Shown: positions 8,906-18,802, numbered from the stretch's first letter. The stretch: DNA of 64,000 nucleotides from Symbiodinium natans (GCA_905221605.1 CAJNDS010001101.1:167501-231500), one strand, 5' to 3'. Made by a program: numbers and translations. The notes: generated from the letters alone by a model not told the origin.

Positions 8906-9530
8906 CTAAACTTTCCGGGTCACCGATGTCCCATGCCAGTTCACGGCAAAGGTACGCCAGCACGCAAGCGACACCATTGCTCGAACGCAAGACTTTACCC
9001 TCTGGGGCCTTGGCGCGACGAAAGATTGGACAACGAGGGCACGGTTTTTCCTGGACATCTTACGTAGTCTAGAGAAGACATGAGACGCCCATTTACCAAA
9101 AGGGTCAAGAAAGGGGTCAGCCCTAGTAGCTAAAGTTAAGTATGGCGATGTCACAGGGCACTTTTTGGGAACTACACATCTAACTACAGCCGCCCTCAAG
9201 CTACGCAAGCACCGAGCCGAAGGAGCCAGAACCTCAGACCCGAACACCCACTTAGAATGACCATTAGCGTGAACATGTACCACCTTTTGTTGAACTGGAA
9301 CGGGCAACCTTGCTACCTTGGTTAAAGCCTCGCAGGCCTTTTGCGCTTTCTTGTTTTGGAACTCTGGCTTTCGGCGTCCACCAAAAGCTTGAGTATAACC
9401 TAAAGATTTGATGTGTCGTTTAGACTTGTAAGGGCGCCCGACTTCTCGAAGAAATCGGTCAACCTTTGCTTTGCGCTTCGTTAACACAGCAGTTTTCTCC
9501 GGGTTGATGATTTGTCCTCGGACTCGTCAA
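8906..9530 (-). pseudogene. LINE RT thumb / connector region
   Basis: In the frame joined after the shift near 9530, the minus strand reads GQIINPEKTAVLTKRKAK. This is the conserved G..lN..KT segment after motif C in non-LTR RTs. It is followed by IKSLGYTQAFGGRR (the k.LG block) and by LPVPVQQKVVHVHANGHSKWVFG, typical of the thumb. The frame changes again near 9010: beyond it the better reading is VLAYLCRELAW, not the CWRTFAVNWHG of the same frame. A GTG at 9487 opens the longest frame, but it is an internal codon and not a start. Confidence 0.75.
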
Positions 9531-10170
9531 ATTGTTCTGCTTCAGAAAGAGCCATTTTCTGGTGTTCATCATGTCTGGTAAGTGCCCAAAACTTCGCATC
9601 GTCAACGAAGGACCGAAACGCTATCGAAGGACAAACGGCCTCCACATGTTTGGAGAATACGGCGTACATGCAGTTGACCATCAAGATACTGAGACTACAA
9701 CCTTTTACTGCAGAGTTCGCACTCATAACTCTCCGGCCAAACGCTGAGCCTAACTTAAAAAACTTCACTTGCTGGTCATAAAACCCCAAAGCAGCCCTGT
9801 GTATATGAGAAGGTAAGCCAAGTTTCGATGCTATACCTAGACTCACCTGCGGAATGACGAGATCGAAACACTTGAACCTGTCAAGAAACACGGCTAGGTA
9901 TTCGGAAGACTCATCCTGTAAGTCCAAGGACAATTGCCACTCTGATTCTTCGGCGTTTCTACCACTAATGCCACCAATAAGGCTTGGCGGAAACATAATT
10001 AGAAGACTGCCGTGTCATGAGATGCTTATACCTCAAAGATGACCACAAGGAGTACACTATAGGGGCAACCCCTATGCATCGTACCTTAGAAGGTTCACTC
10101 ATGTCAGTTACTTTGGAGATACTGGCTACGCTAATGAGCTTTACAACTTGAGGCCACTTCTAAACCCGAA
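9481..10170 (-). pseudogene. LINE reverse transcriptase, fingers and palm
   Basis: The 171-residue frame from 9996 carries RT motif A (AVFLDRFKCFD, with D39 and D45), a degenerate motif B (AVKGCSLSILMVN at ~96-108, where QG..LS is usual) and the catalytic motif C FVDD (130-133). The YxDD-type box is intact. Upstream, in a different frame, minus-strand codons at ~10130-10050 read IGVAPIVYSLW and SVASISKV. These are the RPI..YRLW and PK blocks expected before motif A, so the domain continues to about 10170. The frame ends early at 9481 because of a shift near 9530. Inference: once-active LINE polymerase, now broken. The motif B substitutions may be decay. Confidence 0.85.
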
Positions 10171-10262
10171 ACCTTAGAAGCTGTGCCACGTCAGCTGGCG
10201 CAGGTTTCAGATGAGACTTGAACAGAACTTGGTAAAGGTTACAATTCTACTGGGGAAGGCGG

Positions 10263-10617
10263 TTTAGGGTGTATAGGGTATATGGTATACATAGTATAGG
10301 TTTAGGGTTTAGGGCCTGTTTAGGGTTGAAAAGACAACCGCACAGGACCATTAGGGGTTTAAGGGTGTGCTCCGGGCTGTTTGGGGCATGAACCCCCTAA
10401 ACCCTAAACCCTAAACCCTAAACCCGAAACCCTAAACCCTAAACCCTAAACCTATTGAGAAATGCAGCTGCGCGTCAATGGAGTTTACGGCGAACTTCCT
10501 GGGATGCTCGGGCCATCAAGTCCTAAACCGAAACCCTAAACCTGAAACTCTAAACCCTAAACTCTAAACCCTAAACCCTAAACCCTAAACCTGAAACCTG
10601 AAACCCGAAACCCTAAA
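10263..10617. repeat. Telomere-like tracts beyond the LINE
   Basis: G-strand units with TATAGGG variants at 10263-10330, C-strand arrays at 10391-10452 and 10527-10617 (with CCTGAAA and CCCGAAA variants). The right flank of the middle array (10451-10475) is identical to 14092-14116. Confidence 0.85.
10451..10475 (+). repeat. Duplicated telomere-flank sequence, copy 1
   Basis: CTATTGAGAAATGCAGCTGC plus GCGT follows CCCTAAA units here and again, identically, at 14093-14116. The shared stretch including telomere units is ~40 bp. Beyond it the two loci diverge. Confidence 0.9.
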
Positions 10618-10633
10618 CGATGCAAGGTCTATT

Positions 10634-10664
10634 GCTTAATTAAGGTGTACTGGGCTCTCTGGGT
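10634..10664. mobile_element. MITE-like family B, right terminus only (copy 2)
   Basis: CTTAATTAAGGTGTACTGGG then CTCTCTGGGTA. The rest of the element is missing; telomere-like DNA ends 15 bp upstream. Confidence 0.6.
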
Positions 10665-11430
10665 ACATCTGCAATCAACAGCTAGACTGTAGACTGTAAA
10701 ACATGACTAAGCGCTATAAACCCTGTAGCCTCCAACAGTTATCCCCATGTGCCCCAAACTCTAATGTTAACCTCGTATTATTGAACCCCCTGATATTAAA
10801 GTGCGCCAGGGGTCCCGGCCGCAATAATAAAGCCCTGGGAATAAAGTACGCCAAGTCGGGGCTGGTTTTTTTTGGGGGAGTTTGATTGAAGGGGGGCTCT
10901 AAGGAAAGGAATCCTTATTCAAAGGGGCCCTACTCTATTTGGGGGGGTTTGATTGAAGGGGGGGGGGGGGGGGGCGGGGGGGGTTTATTATTACGAGGTC
11001 AACAGTACAAAGCCAAAACCAAATAAACGTCAAACAACCCAATGGCCCAGCACCGAAATTAGAAATTAAACTAAACAGCAATAAGCTCTGCAGACCCTTC
11101 AGACATTGCATATACCTAACAGGCTCAGACGCAGTACCTTCTTAGTTTACGATACTCCCCTGCAACCATATAACTCAAAAAAAACTACATTAGAGCCTAC
11201 GTAAGCCCTACAGCATAAACCCGAAGAGCCCAAGACCCCTTGACTAAGGAATGTACGTTAAGTCATACTCAGGATCCCTAAGAAGATCAAGGTATACCTA
11301 ATCCCCAAACCCTATATTCCTTAATCAAAGGGTATAAGCTGTGCTCCCCTTTATCCTCTTGGGTTTTATGTGAACAAAAAAACCAAGGGGGATATAGTAA
11401 GGGGTTCTTGCGACCTCCGGGTCGAAAGCC
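10665..11430. other. Unique DNA with T8G5 and G-run tracts
   Basis: TTTGATTGAAGGGGGG occurs twice (10880-10897 and 10946-10965), the second inside a long G-run (10953-10983). The 60-aa plus frame at 10703 has no recognised motif. AT-rich, telomere-free sequence runs 10984-11420. Confidence 0.5.
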
Positions 11431-11433
11431 GAA

Positions 11434-11508
11434 GGGTTTAGGGTTTAGGGTTTAGGGTTTAGGGTTTAGGGTTTAGGGTTTAGGGTTTAGGGTTTAGGGT
11501 TTAGGGTC
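11434..11508 (+). repeat. Perfect telomere array, ~11 x TTTAGGG
   Basis: Uninterrupted G-strand units between GCCGAAGGG and GGGTCAACG. Confidence 0.95.
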
Positions 11509-11581
11509 AACGTTCAACCTGAGAGGTGTCAACCCAGGTCCAAGACAGCCTCACGTCTCCAAGGTTGACGGCTGTCTGGGG

Positions 11582-12020
11582 TTTCTAGGGTTTATAGGGT
11601 TTTTAGGGTTTGTAGGGGTGAAAAAAGGTTTATATAGGGTTTCTAGGGTCTATAGGGTTGACAGGGTTTCTAGGGTTTATAGGGTTTCTAGGGTCTATAG
11701 GGTTTCTAGGGCTAAACGGGTTTCTAGGGTTTCTAGGGCTTCTAGGTTTCTAGGGTTTCTAGGGTTTCTAGGGTTTCTAGGGTTTCTAGGGTTTCTAGGG
11801 TTTCTAGGGTCTACAGGGTTGTTAGGGTTAAAGGGTTTCTAGGGCTCATAGGGTTTCTAGGGTTTCGAGCGTTACTAGGGTTTGTAGGATTTCTAGGGTT
11901 TCCAGGGTCCATAGGGTTTCTAGGGTTAAAAAGGGTTTCTAGGATTTCTAGATATTATAGGGTTTCTGGGTCTATAGGGCTTCTAGGGTTCATATGGTTT
12001 ATAGGCTTTAGGGTCTAGGG
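11582..12020 (+). repeat. 9-mer telomere-variant array TTTCTAGGG
   Basis: About 45 units, period 9, consensus GGGTTTCTA, with TTTATAGGG and GGTCTATAG subunits mixed in. The 74-aa frame at 11618 (repeated FLGFLG and RVSRVYRV) is a translation of this array. Confidence 0.95.
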
Positions 12021-12222
12021 CTTAGGGTTCAGGGGTGTATAGAGGTGTCAGGGGTATGTACGATTTATTCGTTTTTTATGGGGCTTGAGTATAACCCTCT
12101 AAAGAAGCTAAGGCACCGTGTTCAGGGCCCATGTAACTAGCGTTAGATTTTAGGGTTTAGGGGCTTTAGGGCTTTGAAGGTTTTTAGGGTCTTCAGTGCC
12201 CCCCAAAACCTCACGGGGATCC

Positions 12223-12340
12223 TACTTGGAAGCTCTTTTGACTTAGTAAGTCTAGTTAATATCTCCTGGAAACCCTCTTGTAATCCCCATAAGCCACCTC
12301 ACGAATCCTACATACGAAGTCAAAAGGGCTTCCAAGCAGG
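12223..12340. mobile_element. MITE-like family K, copy 1
   Basis: Ends CTACTTGGAAGCTCTTTTGA and TCAAAAGGGCTTCCAAGCAG, core TAATCCCCATAAGCCACCT. The only other copy is at 62980. The ACTTAG..AAGTC parts continue the inverted repeat to about 25 bp. Confidence 0.75.
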
Positions 12341-12734
12341 GGTTGCTTAACCCTACACCCCAAACCGAAACCGTAAACCCTAAATGAACTAACCCTAGAG
12401 AAGCTTTGCAAAGGGTCAACTCTGCGCCAGAGGCCAGCTGCGACGCCTTCGGCGAGCCGAGGTAGTGGTGAGCACTCCTTGGAAATGCCCCTAAACCCTA
12501 AATTCTAGACCCTAAGCCCTGCACCTTAAACCCTAAACAGTAAGTTTTAGAGCCTAGTCGGTAAGCCCGAGACCTTGAAAGCCCTGAAGCCCAAACCCTT
12601 ACTGTAAACCCTAAGCCCGACACCGTGCCATCGGCTCATCTTTTTGGAATGATGGCTTACGGGCTGGGGCCGGAATTCCCAAACCTCATGAATGTTCGTT
12701 TAGGGTGTAGGATCTAGGGTTGAAGGTTTGGGCT
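12341..12734. other. Degenerate C-strand telomere words in unique DNA
   Basis: Scattered CCCTAAA at 12375, 12490 and 12525-12610 with many variants. No gene seen. Confidence 0.5.
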
Positions 12735-13565
12735 TAGTTGGGTTACATATACGTGTGTGCATACATGCACTTGTCTCGACGCTTGTCTGTACGAAAGAAG
12801 AAACTACTATCTCATGTATTCATGGGATTGTTCATTTTATGCAGTCTGCTTGTCGAATATTCCCGCACGCAGTGTGTCAGCACTACTGTATCAGGCTCCA
12901 ACGTCAGGGGTAAGAAGGGCTATAAGTATAGGGTCGATGCGCACGCGCGCTCACGCGGGCGCGCGGCCTTAGGTTCTTGGGAGTCGCCAAACATCGTACA
13001 AGAAAACCATGCTTGTCGGCCTCGCAGGAGGGTGCTGCATCGCGCTCTTGCCGGCCCTGTGCATGCTCCGTACAAGACATCGGGCTCTTGCCTAGGCTCC
13101 GCTGCTTCGAGCGTCAGTGTGAACACCGAAGCGGCATCACCTTCTCACCCTACCTAACAGATGCCATAGCCATACTGCAGGGCTTAACTCGCCGCGGCTC
13201 CAACCTTAACGAACCAAGACCCAATTGCCTGCACAGGAACTGTGCAACAAATGCAGGCTCAGGACTTCAAGACTGTCATCGCTTCTGCGCGACGCAGGGC
13301 CTGACTAGAACTTTGGTTGAGCAGCTCTAGGAGTTACCTGTGAGTGGTTTCGGCGCGCGTGGTTGTTCGGCATTCGGATGTGGGATTCGATGGTTCGCTG
13401 CTTTCTTACTTCACTCGATTAAACACTGAGAGGCGACAGCTGCAGATGACTTTCGGCAACTTTTTTTGGAGACCTGCAGGCGGGGCCGGACGCATGGAGA
13501 CCTGGAGGCGGCGCAACAGAAGCATCCAAGGCTCACCTTCTTTTGAACGAAAGATCTTCTTAAAA
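12735..13565. other. Telomere-free unique block with overlapping frames
   Basis: About 830 bp without telomere repeats or known MITEs, unusual for this window. Plus-strand frames of 139 aa (12738-13157), 117 aa (12977-13330) and 78 aa (13344-13580) overlap in different phases, which could be a decayed or intron-containing coding segment. I see no recognised domain, only several Cys in the middle frame (CRPCACSVQD, CLHRNCATNAG). Function unknown; chance frames remain likely. Confidence 0.3.
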
Positions 13566-13806
13566 CACTTTGAACCCTAAACCCCCTAAACGCAAAAAAC
13601 CCTAGAACTCTACACTCACTAGACCCTAAACTCCCTAAACCCTAAACTCCCTAAACCCTCAACCCTCAACCCTCAATCCCAGCCCCCAAAGGCAAATCCC
13701 AGGGGTTGAGGCCTTGGCTCTGACAGATGAACCTCCGCTCGCTACTACAAAAACCTTCGAAGCCCAAGAGAACCCGTAAACCCTAAACCCAATCTAAACC
13801 CTAAAC
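13566..13806 (-). repeat. Degenerate C-strand telomere tract with 9-mer CTAAACTCC units
   Basis: CCCTAAACTCCCTAAACC and CCCTCAA variants at 13566-13680, then short CCCTAAA runs at 13780-13806. Confidence 0.8.
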
Positions 13807-13880
13807 CACCCATTAAGGGTTTCGGGTTAAGGGAGGGTCTGGGTTAGCTAGGGTTGTGGTTTAGGGTTCAGGGTTTAAGG

Positions 13881-13993
13881 TACTCACAGAGCCCAACACC
13901 CCCTAATGAAGGAACATTCTTCAAATCATATTCCCGAACCCTTTATAACTTAAGGGTATATTCCTTAATTAAGGGATTTGGGGCTCTCTGGGA
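13881..13993. mobile_element. MITE-like family B, copy 3
   Basis: Ends TACTCACAGAGCCCAACACC and TTTGGGGCTCTCTGGGA; inner TATTCCTTAATTAAGGG. Full length, ~113 bp. Confidence 0.75.
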
Positions 13994-14039
13994 CACCGTA
14001 TAAAACATGTAACCCGTTAACCACAGGAGCCCAAGCCGC

Positions 14040-14116
14040 ACGCCCCAAGCCCCAAGCCCCAAGCCCCAAACCCCAAACCCTAAACCCTAAACCTATTGAG
14101 AAATGCAGCTGCGCGT
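14040..14116 (-). repeat. Telomere-variant run and duplicated flank, copy 2
   Basis: CCCCAAG x4, CCCCAAA x2, CCCTAAA x2, then the 24-bp flank shared with 10452-10475, here followed directly by ACCCTAAACC. Gradual CCCCAAG to CCCTAAA change along the run. Confidence 0.85.
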
Positions 14117-14401
14117 ACCCTAAACCATCTAAGGCCTGCAAATTTTGGGGTGTGGGATGTACGAGCTTCGGAGGGGAGCGGGGCTGGGTGAGTTGACCTG
14201 AAAACTGACTGCTTACTGGTTCCGGTTCGGGGTTCAAGGTTTCGGGTTTCGGCTTTAGGGCTTCGATTCCAGGATTTGTTTCTGCTTGGCGGGAGGTGCG
14301 AACATAAGTACCACTTTGAGGTGCGTACGGAGATTAGGACGGGGATCCGCCGCTGCTGGCTAAGTTAGGGCCAGGGGCCTAGGAAAGGGTTTGAGCTTTG
14401 C

Positions 14402-14840
14402 TGAAGCCTAAACCCTAAACCCTGAAACCTAAAACGCTGAAACCCTTAAACCCCATATCCCTGAAACCAAAAAAACGGCCCTAAACCCTAAGCCCTGAAA
14501 CCTAAAACGCTGAAACCCTTTAACCCCATATCCCTGAAACCAAAAAAACGGCCCTAAACCCTAAACCCTGAAACCTAAAACGCTGAAACCCTTGAACCCC
14601 ATATCCCTGAAACCAAAAAAAACGACCCTAAACCCTAAACCCTGAAACCTAAAACGCTGAAACCCTTAAGCCCTATATCCCTGAGACCAAAAACGGCCCT
14701 AAACCCTAAACCCTGAAACCTAAAACGCTGAAACCCTTAGACCCCATATCCCTGAGACCAAAAAAAACGGCCCTAAACCCTAAGCCCTGAAACCTAAAAC
14801 GCTGAAACCCTTGAACCCCATATCCCTGAGACCCCAGACC
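14402..14840. repeat. ~68-bp tandem repeat, about 6 copies
   Basis: Each unit has CCCTAAACCCTGAAACC, TAAAACGCTGAAACCC, CCCATATCCCTGA and ACCAAAAAAACGGC. Copies are highly similar, differing mainly in A-run length. The unit is a higher-order repeat built on telomere-like words. Confidence 0.95.
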
Positions 14841-15135
14841 CCCAAAACCCCCAAAAGGGATTCCACGGAAACCCGATGAAAGAGCTCAGGGGGCTCCAGG
14901 GTGGCTCCAAGGCCCCCCCCCCCCCACCAAAGATGTGTGGTACAAAGGGCTTCAGGGTTAGAGCGTTTAGGGTCTAGGAGATGTGTCTACAAAGGGCTTC
15001 AGGGTTATAGCGTTTAGGGTCTAGGGTTTAGTGAAATTACGCAGCAGGTGAAACCTAGCACCTCTGTTCTAAACTGATACCCTCGAGCACTCAAGGCTCA
15101 AGGCCTCGAGCCTCCAACGCTAGAACAACAACGCG

Positions 15136-15260
15136 TTGCAGAGAGCCCAATGCCCTCAAAATTAGGGGGAGCATACCTGAATTTGTATGGGGATCCTGAA
15201 TATGACTGAGGATATATTATCTTACTGAATTGCTTAAGGGGTTACTGGGCTCTTTGGGTA
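15136..15260. mobile_element. MITE-like family B, copy 4
   Basis: Ends TGCAGAGAGCCCAATGCCC and TACTGGGCTCTTTGGGTA, with the family core GTATGGGGATCC. About 125 bp. Confidence 0.7.
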
Positions 15261-15631
15261 CGTTCAGAAGGTTCTGGGCGCGCCTCTCGACGCGAGACTA
15301 AAAACCCTAAATCCTAAACCCTAAACCCTATACCATAAGCCCTGGGCTTACCTCCACAAAACGAGGGGTTTTTTGTCCCCCCCCCAAGACGACCTCCGGA
15401 ATAAGGGACTTCCCCAGGTTAGGATATTCTTAGAAGGGCTTACCCAAGGGTTTAGTACTTTGAGGACTTCGGGGACTTTGGAGACTTCAGCAGGGGTTGT
15501 CAGGAATCCGCACGCAAGAGGGTCGAGAAAAGCGTCGCATTGAAGTACCGCTGCAGGCGCAGCTTCAACGCCCACAGGTTGACAAATGTGTCGCCGTCGA
15601 CCTGGCGCGCAAACCTTCCACCTAAAGACTC
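15261..15631. other. Unique DNA, no gene recognised
   Basis: Short CCCTAAA tract at 15303-15335. The 75-aa minus-strand frame (15348-15575) has no known motif. Confidence 0.4.
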
Positions 15632-15776
15632 TACTTGAAGGTTCATGGTACTTACAACCCAGGTATAACTGCAGTTATAACCCACTTACCAGCCCCTTAA
15701 AGTGCCCTAACGTGGGTATAATTGGGTTATAAGCGCAGCTATAGTGGGGTTCGTACGTACCATGAACCTCCAAGTA
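15632..15776. mobile_element. MITE-like family A, copy 2 (full length)
   Basis: Ends TACTTGAAGGTTCATGGTAC and GTACCATGAACCTCCAAGTA. The interior is also self-complementary (AACTGCAGTTATAACCC against GGGTTATAAGCGCAGC), so the whole 145 bp could fold. TA at both outer ends. Confidence 0.8.
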
Positions 15777-15823
15777 TAAAACCTCTTGAGCCCTTGCACG
15801 GGGCGCAGAGTGGTGTGGGCGGG

Positions 15824-15826
<3 letters not shown>

Positions 15827-15859
<33 letters not shown>
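15827..15859 (+). repeat. G homopolymer, 33 bp
   Basis: Continuous run of G. Frames with poly-Gly or poly-Pro here are artefacts. Confidence 0.95.
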
Positions 15860-15861
<2 letters not shown>

Positions 15862-15983
15862 CTGTGTCAACTTGGGCGGCGGCATGATCCGAAGCCCTAA
15901 CCCGAAACCCGAAAGCCAAAACCCTGAACCTGCAAACTGGGCATTCCCAAACGTAGCCTGTTGAAGCAGCTTCCCCAGCCTAT

Positions 15984-16144
15984 GGCCCAAAGAGCCCAAT
16001 GACCCGTCATTAAGGAATATGCCTTCAGTCATATGGTTTAGGTTTAGGGTTATAGGGTTTCGGTATACTTTAACTTGTATAGGGATCCTCTCTATGATTT
16101 AAGGAGTACTCTTTAATGAAGGGGCATTGCGCTCTTGGGGGACT
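15984..16144. mobile_element. MITE-like family B, copy 5, interrupted by telomere repeats
   Basis: Ends GCCCAAAGAGCCCAATGACC and GGGGCATTGCGCTCTTGGG. Telomere-like GGTTTAGGTTTAGGG and TATAGGGTTTCGG (16035-16062) lie inside, where copies 4 and 7 are continuous. The insertion is therefore younger than the element. Confidence 0.7.
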
Positions 16145-16210
16145 ATGACCACAAAGGACTCCCAGCTAGCCAGCTTAAGGCTATCTTGTGGCATGGCTTC
16201 CTACCAGTTG

Positions 16211-16241
16211 GGGCTAATTAGGGTTTAGGGTTTAGGGCTAA
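16211..16241 (+). repeat. Short telomere tract between 7-bp direct repeats
   Basis: GGGCTAA at 16211-16217 and 16235-16241 bracket TTAGGGTTTAGGGTTTA. Three of the seven bases could come from the telomere unit itself, so support is weaker than at 5309. Confidence 0.5.
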
Positions 16242-16275
16242 AACCTCCAGAATCTCAGACAGCCTCAAAAGAGGG

Positions 16276-16375
16276 TGCTGGGGGGGGGGGGGGAGGCACA
16301 CCCAAATCCCCAGTCCCTCCTCCCCCCCCCCACCCACGAAATCCCAAATCTCCCCCCCCCCCCCCCAAAAAAAAA
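16276..16375. repeat. G-, C- and A-run cluster
   Basis: G-run near 16278-16293, C-runs near 16321-16331 and 16351-16366, the last followed by A9. Several long minus-strand frames here are low-complexity Gly/Pro translations. Confidence 0.9.
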
Positions 16376-16455
16376 CTCCGCAAAACCCGAAACCCCACAG
16401 CTCTGGACCAGCAAACCCTGAAGCCAAAATCCCAAAACCCCCAAAAACCGTGAAG

Positions 16456-16512
16456 TTTTGGTAGCACGGCAACCATATTGTAACAAGGTTTTTTTTTGGG
16501 GGGGGGGCTATC
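16456..16512. mobile_element. MITE-like family F, copy 2 (left half, expanded T/G run)
   Basis: GTAGCACGGCAACCATATTG then AACAAGG, followed by T9G9 where other copies have CCCTTTTTGGGG. Shows that a T-G homopolymer junction can arise by expansion of this element's own core. Confidence 0.55.
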
Positions 16513-16642
16513 TTCACAAAGGAAACCTAGAACCAAAGCCGGATTAGGGCTCCTAAATGTCCGCCCGGTCCAACTCTCTAGCGGCTCCACCTTCACGAAC
16601 CACCCGCAGTCCGATGCATGGTGCGCCTGGAAATCCTAAACC

Positions 16643-16740
16643 CTAGGCTTAGGGTTTAGGGTTTAGGGCTTGGGGTGTGGGGTTTAGGGTTTAGGGTTTA
16701 GGGTTTAGGGTTTAGGGTTTAGGGTTTAGGGTTTAGGGTC
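16643..16740 (+). repeat. Telomere array with inverted junction at its start
   Basis: CCTAAACCCTAGGCTTAGGG at about 16636-16655 flips from C- to G-strand, then about 12 TTTAGGG units. Confidence 0.9.
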
Positions 16741-16857
16741 AGTGTTTATGGAATTCAGGGAGGCCTGAACCCCAAAACCCGAAATAGACACGAAGCCCTG
16801 AACCCGGTGCCCCTTCTTCGTTTAAAGGGGTTAATGAGGCCCCCCCCAAAGAAACAG

Positions 16858-17175
16858 GATTAGGGTTTGGGGTTTAGGGCCTAAGGGTTTAGGGTTTAGG
16901 GTTTAGGGTTGGCATGTTAGCTATACAGGGCTTTGGGGTGTTTCGTAGGATTTCGGGTCTGGAGTTTCGGGCTGAGGGGGCTATGGGCCCCCCTCGTTCA
17001 AACCAGCAGAACTTCAAGGGGGCCTCGTGACTTGCACCATCCGCACGAGAACTCAAGTCGAAGCGTAAACCCTAAAACCGAAACCCGAAAGGGTTTAGGG
17101 TTTAGGGTTTAGGGTTTAGGGTTTAGGGTTTAGGGTTTAGGGTTTAGGGTTTAGGGTTTAGGGTTTAGGGTTTAG
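16858..17175. repeat. Two telomere tracts; C-to-G flip at 17090
   Basis: G-strand units at 16860-16908. At 17066-17090 CCCTAAA/CCCGAAA words turn directly into an array of 12 perfect TTTAGGG units (17092-17175). Confidence 0.9.
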
Positions 17176-17265
17176 GGCCCCCCATATCCCCAAAGGACCC
17201 CTTGCATTGCGACCGGGGCGCGGAAAGGTAGAGCCAAAGGTAGAAGGCTCGCACCTTGCAGAAGA

Positions 17266-17322
17266 CCCCCCCCCCCCCCCAAAAAAAAAGAGAGGAGTGC
17301 ATACATGCATACATACATACCT

Positions 17323-17361
<39 letters not shown>

Positions 17362-17460
17362 TACATATATATATATATATATGTAGAGATCTGTACATAC
17401 GAAGCAAACGTGTGTCTATATGCATATATAAACACACACACATATGTGTACATATACTCT
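17266..17460. repeat. C15A9 junction, (ACAG)n and (TA)/(CA) microsatellites
   Basis: C-run then A-run at 17266-17289; CATA units at 17300-17322; about 9 ACAG units at 17322-17362; TA-rich and ACAC/ACATATG words to 17455. Cys/Ser-Val frames on the minus strand are translations of ACAG repeats. Confidence 0.95.
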
Positions 17461-18394
17461 TAGCAAACCCTAAGCCTTTCAGGGCTTCGGTTAACGTGGG
17501 GTCCCCCCACCCAAGGCTCTCTTCGAGAGATGAGACCCAGAACCAACCCAAGGGTGGTGGATTTGGGGTTTCGGGGTGTAGCGTTTAGGGGGTTTAGGGG
17601 GTTCAGGGGGTTGAGGGGGTTCAGGGGGTTGAAGGGGTCCAGGGGGTTTAGGCCCCATTCAAACTTTCTTCACTTCTGAGGCCAAGCCTTTTGTGACGCT
17701 GATTGGGCCTCATGCCATACAGCCTCCTTGAGATTTAAGCCCGGATATGTGCGTTGTGGACCACTGTCACTGCACGGAAGCCTGACCACAACCCTACTAA
17801 ACCCCTTACCCCATCTAGAAGGAGAAGCCAGGTAAAGGAGCCTTTTGGTTGGAGAGCAACCATCGAAAACGAGCGTGACATCGAAGCACAAATCCGGCAC
17901 ACGACAACCCAATGGGCTTAATTCGGGTTTAGGGTTTATTGCGGTTGACTTCCTGATGTGTGTTTAGCAGATGGCTTTCGAAACATGTTGGCCTGATGGG
18001 TCAACCGATTCAACAGACAAGACTTCGGTGCAAGACGAGTTGACGGCAAAAAGGTAAAAGGCCCTTGAAAGGAGCGTTTTGCCAGATCTCCTGATCTCTG
18101 AGCGGGATTTCGGGCAGGGTTTGGGGTTCAAGGTTTATAGGTGCTTAGGGTTTTTTGTGGGGGGGGGGGGGGTAAGGGTTTAGGGTTTAGGGCTTTAAAC
18201 TTTAGGGTGTAAGGGCTACGGGTTTACAAGCACTGTGCATCTCATCCAGAATGCCACATGACAAAGATCAACAACGCTAAGCCAAGTGGCTGCGTTGTAC
18301 AGAAACCCCAAATCCACGTCGCCGCGCCTGGGTTAGGTTGAGAAATTGCCGCGTCATGCAGGCGACTGCATTCGACGGCTTGGGCAATTCCCTT
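17461..18394. other. Unique DNA with GGGGGTTTA/CA degenerate run
   Basis: TTCAGGGGG-type 9- to 10-mers at 17580-17650, G-run at 18157-18172, TTTAGGG words at 18175-18195. An 80-aa minus frame (17670-17912) has a mixed composition but no recognised motif. Confidence 0.4.
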
Positions 18395-18802
18395 AAACCA
18401 CCTAAACCCGAAACCCTAAACCGCCTAAACCCTAAACCCTAAACACTAAACCCCTAAACCCTAATCTCTAAACCCTAAACCCTAAACCCTAAACCCTAGC
18501 ACAAAGAAGCCATGATAAGGAACCAGAGGATAAGCGAGAGGGAGGGGGGGAGGGGGTTGTCAGGGCCCATAGCTTGAATTCATCGTTGAGGCTTCTTCAT
18601 GATTTTTCTCTCCATGCTTGAGCGTTGTTAAAGGCTGATTAGAGGAAGATGGGCGCAAAACCTCCGCACTTGACCAGCTGTCCTGAACCCAGACATCACA
18701 AACTCTAAGCCCTACACCCGAAGTCATAAACCGGAAGCCCTAAACCCTAAACCCTAAACCCTAAACCCTAAACCCTAAACCCTAAACCCTAAACCCTGAA
18801 CC
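18395..18802 (-). repeat. Two C-strand telomere arrays
   Basis: Degenerate array 18395-18498 (CCGCCTAAA and CCCTAAT variants) and nearly perfect array 18743-18796, ~230 bp unique DNA between them. Confidence 0.9.

Larger units (their letters stand above)
6979..10235 (-). mobile_element. Decayed LINE-type (non-LTR) retrotransposon
   Basis: About 3.2 kb on the minus strand. In element order it has the reverse transcriptase fingers/palm (~10170-9481), thumb/connector (~9530-8906), a zinc knuckle plus RNase H (~8905-7922), and an unusual C-terminal extension (7886-7056). A short 3' tail follows and ends in A7 (6985-6979 on the minus strand). No LTRs or endonuclease region were found, so it is 5' truncated or eroded. 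At least five frameshifts (near 9530, 9010, 8840, 8045, 7925) and one TAA (7886-7884) break the reading frame, so it is not functional. The 3' A-run joins telomere-like GGTTTCGGGTTTAG, and telomere-like sequence also resumes beyond its 5' limit (10263). I assign it to LINEs by motif reading; the clade is unknown. Confidence 0.85.

Noticed and set aside
9512-9781. Plus-strand frames over the LINE
   Set aside because: Shadows of the minus-strand reverse transcriptase, which has the catalytic motifs.
11618-11842. 74-aa frame with RVSRVYRV and FLGFLG repeats
   Set aside because: Translation of the 9-mer GGGTTTCTA array. Likewise frames ending NPKP or LGFRV across the window are telomere translations.
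17172-17588. Frames with LSVCLSVC and RQTDRQTD repeats
   Set aside because: Translations of the (ACAG)n microsatellite and neighbouring CATA/TA repeats.
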